8,696 bases of DNA. Source: Flavobacteriales bacterium (GTDB lineage: Bacteria > Bacteroidota > Bacteroidia > Flavobacteriales > Flavobacteriaceae). Under the pieces are notes generated by a model. That model had not been told where the DNA came from. It saw only the letters and a list, made by a program, of their open reading frames with translations, and searched no databases. A program made the position numbers and the translations under genes. Location of the stretch: positions 1 through 8,696 of the forward strand of contig WGAP01000141.1 in the NCBI GenBank assembly GCA_015494775.1, in the 5' to 3' direction. Shown piece by piece: positions 5,318 to 8,696 of the stretch (the stretch's first letter is position 1; the number at the start of each line of letters is the position of its first letter).

Positions 5318-6111
5318 TAAACCCGAACGTCCCAATCGCGATAGACGGGAAGAGTTTCGCGATAACGATCCAACTTATCCCTGTCAATGGTATAGAAACC
5401 AATGCGTTCCTGATGGGATTTAACGGTATATTCCACATGTCCGTCCGGTGCGATAATGCGCGAATCGCCGCTGTACAAAATATGGTTCTTGTCCCGTCCC
5501 ACACGATTGACCCAAATCACGTAGGCCTGGTTTTCGATGGCCCGCGCCCGTAGCAATGGCAAATAGGCATCCTTACGTTTTTCGGGCCAATTGGCCACGT
5601 AAATCAACACATCATAATCCAAAGTTCCGGTTTCGGGATCCCAGCCGTTGGCCGACCACACCGGAAAACGCAAATCGTAGCATACATTCAAGCGGAAACG
5701 CATGCCTTCCCATTCCACGGTCAAGGGTTCAGTGCCGGGTGTAAATAATTTATCCTCGCCGGCAAACGAAAACAAATGCCGCTTGTTGTAATAAACATGT
5801 GTGCCGTCGGGCCGGAACCAATAAAGCCGGTTGAACAAGCGTCCGTCTTCATGGGCATAAAGTCCCACCAATATCTGCATACGTAATTCCTGAGCATAAC
5901 GGCCGAAAAATTCCACTGCCGGCCGGTGATCATAATGCTGCAAATAATTGGTATTCATCGTAAATCCCGTAGTAAAGGCCTCGGGAAATATGACCAAATC
6001 CGCCGTACGGTTGGTTTGATCCAAAATGCGGGCAGCCGACTCTAAATTACGCTTAGGGCTTTCCCAAAAAATTTTGGGTTGCACCAACTGAATGTTAAAA
6101 TGCTTTTTCAT
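5314..6111 (-). CDS. yafV: Omega-amidase of the nitrilase superfamily (YafV type)
   Basis: A 265-residue carbon-nitrogen hydrolase with the full nitrilase triad: Glu44 (FPEAF), Lys110 (YNKRHLF) and Cys144 (VCYDLRFPVWS). Further family blocks are YVANWPEKR (171-179), LLRARAIENQAYV (186-198), NRVGRD (202-207) and YSGDSRII (213-220). RHLF, CYDLRFPVWS and RAIENQAYV closely match E. coli YafV, which hydrolyses alpha-ketoglutaramate and related 2-oxoacid amides. That repairs or salvages products of glutamine transamination, including in methionine salvage. The enzyme should be cytoplasmic, since no signal peptide is seen. The ATG at 6109-6111 follows a good candidate promoter. The stop TAA (5314-5316) interlocks with the stop of the convergent Tat-protein gene. 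The exact physiological substrate is inferred from the family. Confidence 0.93.
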   Translation of the reverse strand: MKKHFNIQLVQPKIFWESPKRNLESAARILDQTNRTADLVIFPEAFTTGFTMNTNYLQHYDHRPAVEFFGRYAQELRMQILVGLYAHEDGRLFNRLYWFRPDGTHVYYNKRHLFSFAGEDKLFTPGTEPLTVEWEGMRFRLNVCYDLRFPVWSANGWDPETGTLDYDVLIYVANWPEKRKDAYLPLLRARAIENQAYVIWVNRVGRDKNHILYSGDSRIIAPDGHVEYTVKSHQERIGFYTIDRDKLDRYRETLPVYRDWDVRVY

Positions 6112-6122
6112 AGGACAAGTGG

Positions 6123-6134
6123 TTTGAATTCAAA
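6123..6134. promoter_or_regulatory. 12-bp perfect palindrome at the omega-amidase transcription start
   Basis: TTTGAATTCAAA is self-complementary. It overlaps the TTTG of the minus-strand -7 box and covers the predicted start of transcription, a position suited to a repressor operator. The role is inferred only from position. Confidence 0.4.
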
Positions 6135-6161
6135 GTTATTAAAATTTTTCATCATCAGCAA
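6131..6161 (-). promoter_or_regulatory. Candidate promoter of the omega-amidase gene
   Basis: On the minus strand TTG (6159-6161) is followed by a 20-base spacer and TAACTTTG (6131-6138). This fits the Bacteroidota -33/-7 pattern TTG-N19-21-TAnnTTTG. Transcription would begin near 6124, leaving a leader of roughly 13 bases. Confidence 0.65.
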
Positions 6162-6170
6162 TTTTTTATG

Positions 6171-6178
6171 TAGCTTTG
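6171..6178 (+). promoter_or_regulatory. Candidate -7 element of the SDR gene
   Basis: TAGCTTTG fits TAnnTTTG and lies 25 bases before the ATG at 6204. The -33 position holds TTC instead of TTG (6148-6150). It is divergent from, and interleaved with, the omega-amidase promoter. Confidence 0.5.
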
Positions 6179-6203
6179 ACCCCGCTGGCACAAGTTTTTT
6201 CCC

Positions 6204-7244
6204 ATGTCATCGACCCTGTCATCCTACTCCCGAATCCTGGTAACCGGCGCCACCGGAATGCTCGGTTTACATTATTTGATGCATGGTATTGAAAAAGGTT
6301 TAACAATGCGCGGATTATTCCGCACCGAAAAATCCTTAGAGAAAGCCAAACGGCTTTTGCAATTGTATAACAAAACCGGCTTTTTTGAAAGGATTGAATG
6401 GGTAAAAGGCGATGTAAACGATATTTACAGTTTGGAAAACGCCTTGAAGGACGTGGATGCCGTTATCCACGCCGCCGCCCGTATTTCCTTTGCCGGCCAT
6501 GCGCGCCAAGCCATGCTCGACACCAATTTCCTGGGCACCTTGAACATGGTCAATGCCGCCTTGGATGCCAAGCTCAAATATTTCCTGCACATCAGTTCCG
6601 TGGCCGCCTTGGACGGCCGTGGCAAAATCGACGAGACGGCCATTTGGACGCCTTCGGCACCGCACACCTACTACGGGATTAGCAAGCATTTAGCCGAAAT
6701 GGAAGTGTGGCGCGGTATGGAAGAAGGCCTGCCGGCGGGAATTATCAACCCGTCCATCATCGTCGGGCCGCCGGCCACAACATCCCGGCAGTGGGACAAC
6801 GGTTTCGGCAAAACCCTTACCGATTTGGAACGCGGACGCCTGCCTTTCCACACCCGTGGCATCACGGGCTATGTGGATGTGTCCGATGTGGTGGACATCG
6901 GTTTCCGCATGCTGGAACAACACGTAACCAACGAACGATTTATCGTTTCGTCCGAAAATAAATCCTTCCGCGAAATCCTGGAATTGCTCGCACACCAATT
7001 GGGGCGTAAACCGCCGCGACGGGCCGTCGGACGGAATATTTTGGTCGGTTTTGCCCGTTCGGCCAATGTATTGGCCGCCTTAACATTCCGTCCCAAACCC
7101 TTCGACATCGAAGCCGTCAAAGTGCTTTTAAGCGAAACTTATTTTGACAACAGCAAAGCAAAAAAACGTTTCCGCTACGATTTTATGCCCGTAGCACAAA
7201 GTATTGCCCGCTTGGTGCAACTTTACCGTCGGCAACAGGGATAA
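6204..7244 (+). CDS. NAD(P)-dependent epimerase/dehydratase-type oxidoreductase (extended SDR)
   Basis: A 346-residue Rossmann-fold protein. The nucleotide-binding glycine motif is TGATGMLG (14-21) after strand ILV. An acidic GDVND (69-73) follows, then DAVIHAAARISF (85-96). The catalytic residues are Ser131/Ser132 (HISSVAAL) and the YxxxK pair Tyr157/Lys161 (YYGISK). PAGIINPSIIVGPP (177-190) is the usual substrate-domain entry. The pattern fits the extended SDR group that includes dihydroflavonol-4-reductase and 3-beta-HSD-like enzymes, which act on nucleotide sugars, steroids or other alcohols. The substrate cannot be read from the sequence. The protein should be cytoplasmic, since it has no signal peptide or transmembrane segment. 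The start at 6204 follows its own candidate promoter. The next gene is in the same direction 92 bases on, with a promoter of its own, so co-regulation is not required. Confidence 0.93.
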   Translation: MSSTLSSYSRILVTGATGMLGLHYLMHGIEKGLTMRGLFRTEKSLEKAKRLLQLYNKTGFFERIEWVKGDVNDIYSLENALKDVDAVIHAAARISFAGHARQAMLDTNFLGTLNMVNAALDAKLKYFLHISSVAALDGRGKIDETAIWTPSAPHTYYGISKHLAEMEVWRGMEEGLPAGIINPSIIVGPPATTSRQWDNGFGKTLTDLERGRLPFHTRGITGYVDVSDVVDIGFRMLEQHVTNERFIVSSENKSFREILELLAHQLGRKPPRRAVGRNILVGFARSANVLAALTFRPKPFDIEAVKVLLSETYFDNSKAKKRFRYDFMPVAQSIARLVQLYRRQQG

Positions 7245-7262
7245 ATTATCCGGCACAAATCG

Positions 7263-7293
7263 TTGGCTTTTGTCGGAAAAATCGGCATATTTG
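7263..7293 (+). promoter_or_regulatory. Candidate promoter of the glutaryl-CoA dehydrogenase gene
   Basis: TTG (7263-7265), a 20-base spacer, then CATATTTG (7286-7293). This fits the Bacteroidota pattern except for C in place of the first T of TAnnTTTG. It lies in the 92-base gap and leaves a leader of about 35-40 bases. Confidence 0.5.
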
Positions 7294-7336
7294 CACCGAA
7301 CACGAAAAAAAACCTTTTCGCCAAACACCTACAATC

Positions 7337-8530
7337 ATGGCACAAGACCTTTTTAAACATCCCGATTATTACCTGACCGACGAACTCTTTACCGACGAAC
7401 AAAAATTGGTGCGCGAAGCCGCACGCGACTGGGTCAAACGTGAAGTAACACCCGTCATCGAAGATTATGCCCAACGGGCCGAATTTCCCAAACATTTGAT
7501 CCAAGGTTTGGGCGAAATCGGTGCTTTCGGGCCCTTCATTCCCGAACAATACGGCGGCCCCGGACTGGACTATATGTCCTACGGACTCATTATGCAAGAA
7601 CTCGAACGCGGCGATTCGGGCATACGCTCCACCGCCTCGGTGCAATCCTCGCTGGTTATGTTTCCCATTTGGAAATACGGTAGCGAAGAACAAAAACAAA
7701 AATACCTTCCGCGTTTGGCTACGGGCGAAATAATGGGTTGTTTCGGCCTCACCGAACCCAACCACGGCTCCGACCCCGGCAGTATGGAAACCCGCTTTGT
7801 GGACAAGGGAGACTACTACCTGCTCAACGGCGCCAAAATGTGGATTTCCAATGCTCCCTTTGCCGACATTGCCGTCGTTTGGGCCAAAAACGAAGAAGGC
7901 CGCATCAAAGGGCTCATCATCGAACGCGGCTTGGAAGGTTTTTCCACGCCCGAAACGCACAACAAATGGTCGTTGCGTACCTCGGCCACGGGCGAATTGA
8001 TATTCCAAGATGTTCGCGTGCCCAAGGAAAACCTGCTTCCCGGCGCCGACGGATTACGCGCTCCGCTTTCGTGTTTGGACTCGGCGCGTTACGGCATTGC
8101 TTGGGGAACCTTAGGCGCCGCCATGGATATTTATGACACGGCCCTGCGCTATGCCCTCGAACGCCACCAGTTCGGCCAACCCATTGCCGGATTCCAACTC
8201 CAACAAAAGAAACTGGCCGAAATGATCACCGAAATCACCAAAGCCCAATTGCTCACCTGGCGCCTGGGCGTGCTCAAAAACGAAGACCGGGCCACGGCCG
8301 CCCAAATTTCCATGGCCAAGCGCAACAATACGGCCATGGCACTCAATATCGCCCGCGAAGCGCGCCAAATCCTCGGTGCTATGGGCATCACCGGCGATTA
8401 TCCCATCATGCGCCACATGATGAACCTGGAATCGGTGATCACCTACGAAGGCACACACGATATTCACCTGCTTATCACAGGTTACGACATTACAGGTATT
8501 CCGGCATTCAGGTGTAAGCCGAAGAAATAG
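7337..8530 (+). CDS. gcdH: Glutaryl-CoA dehydrogenase (acyl-CoA dehydrogenase family)
   Basis: A 397-residue FAD flavoprotein, the normal size for the mature enzyme. It oxidises glutaryl-CoA and usually decarboxylates it to crotonyl-CoA in lysine, tryptophan and aromatic degradation, passing electrons to ETF. Specific marks rather than general acyl-CoA dehydrogenase features support this. ELERGDSGIRSTASVQSSLV contains Glu90 and Arg97, equivalent to Glu87 and Arg94 of the human enzyme, which handle the gamma-carboxylate. Others are GCFGLTEPNHGSDP (134-147), KMWISN (167-172), ARYGIAWG (250-257), RHQFGQP (276-282), QKKLAEMITEI (290-300) and KRNN (328-331). The catalytic base is Glu371 in TYEGTHDIH. 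The segment after it reads LLITGYDITGIPAF, where the human enzyme has ALILGRAITGIQAF, a visible departure. The stop is TAG at 8528-8530. No partner gene of the pathway lies nearby. Confidence 0.95.
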   Translation: MAQDLFKHPDYYLTDELFTDEQKLVREAARDWVKREVTPVIEDYAQRAEFPKHLIQGLGEIGAFGPFIPEQYGGPGLDYMSYGLIMQELERGDSGIRSTASVQSSLVMFPIWKYGSEEQKQKYLPRLATGEIMGCFGLTEPNHGSDPGSMETRFVDKGDYYLLNGAKMWISNAPFADIAVVWAKNEEGRIKGLIIERGLEGFSTPETHNKWSLRTSATGELIFQDVRVPKENLLPGADGLRAPLSCLDSARYGIAWGTLGAAMDIYDTALRYALERHQFGQPIAGFQLQQKKLAEMITEITKAQLLTWRLGVLKNEDRATAAQISMAKRNNTAMALNIAREARQILGAMGITGDYPIMRHMMNLESVITYEGTHDIHLLITGYDITGIPAFRCKPKK

Positions 8531-8546
8531 TTTTGGCTAAAATTTA

Positions 8547-8696
8547 TCACTTCCCGTAATACCGTCCGATACCCTTGCGAAGCCAATCCAAATAAACCTG
8601 CACATCGGGCTCGTAGGCCTTGGGTTGGCTTAGCAATTTTTCATCGGGGGAAATCAGCACGTAGTAGGGCTGGGAATTGGACTTGTAACGGTAAAT
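8547..8696 (-). CDS. C-terminal end of a DsbD-like thiol:disulfide interchange / thioredoxin-domain protein (partial)
   Basis: Only the last 49 residues are in the window, ending at TGA (8547-8549). The readable segment includes NSQPYYVLISPDEKLLSQP, then KAYEPDVQVYLDWLRKGI. The Q/S-P-x-Y-V-L-I-x-P-D motif with cis-Pro is the end of a thioredoxin fold. The following PxxYxPDVxxYLxWLxKGI matches the C-terminus of Bacteroidota DsbD/CcdA-thioredoxin proteins, which carry electrons across the inner membrane to periplasmic thiols. The CXXC motif and the membrane segments lie outside the window, so the full architecture is inferred. It converges on the glutaryl-CoA dehydrogenase gene with only 16 bases between the stops, and no terminator hairpin is visible there. 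Confidence 0.72.
   Translation of the reverse strand: MYRYKSNSQPYYVLISPDEKLLSQPKAYEPDVQVYLDWLRKGIGRYYGK

Noticed and set aside
8111..8467. A minus-strand frame of 118 codons opposite glutaryl-CoA dehydrogenase
   Set aside because: It is antisense to conserved catalytic motifs and its translation has no features of its own.

Overview
The window looks like chromosomal DNA of a Bacteroidota bacterium; I cannot fix the class. The evidence is (i) candidate promoters of the Bacteroidota type (TAnnTTTG at -7, TTG about 20 bases upstream) before several genes, (ii) start codons without a clear Shine-Dalgarno sequence, (iii) a secreted leucine-rich-repeat protein of a style common in Flavobacteriia and relatives, and (iv) ValRS, DsbD-like and glutaryl-CoA dehydrogenase sequences that fit that phylum. 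Most genes are moderately GC-rich. The LRR gene is visibly AT-richer, and one intergenic block is extremely GC-rich.

Layout. 1-400 (-): the 5' part of a secreted LRR protein. 557-590: the valS terminator. 620-3256 (-): valS. 3257-4140: an 884-base stretch with no credible gene, packed with repeats. It holds a GC-rich block with a 13-bp GC-only hairpin, a 21-bp direct repeat 497 bp apart, a REP-like segment, and a train of five perfect inverted repeats. 4141-4734 (+): a lipoprotein-like protein with an Ala/Lys/Asp helix, four EF-hand loops and a Cys-Gly-Lys tail. 4754-5317 (+): a Tat-exported protein resembling gluconate 2-dehydrogenase subunit 3. 5314-6111 (-): a YafV-type omega-amidase whose stop codon interlocks with that of the preceding gene. 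6112-6203: a divergent promoter region. 6204-7244 (+): an extended-SDR oxidoreductase. 7337-8530 (+): glutaryl-CoA dehydrogenase. 8547-8696 (-): the C-terminal end of a DsbD-like thioredoxin protein.

Functionally the genes are mostly independent housekeeping or metabolic units: translation, deaminated-glutamine/methionine salvage, an SDR, lysine/tryptophan or aromatic degradation, and thiol redox. The one likely operon is the EF-hand lipoprotein plus the Tat protein, 19 bases apart. The strongest candidates for something undescribed are the modular palindromic intergenic region between valS and the EF-hand gene, and the EF-hand/LEA-like/Cys-tail lipoprotein with its orphan subunit-3-like neighbour. 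I see no CRISPR array, tRNA, rRNA, transposase or defence operon.
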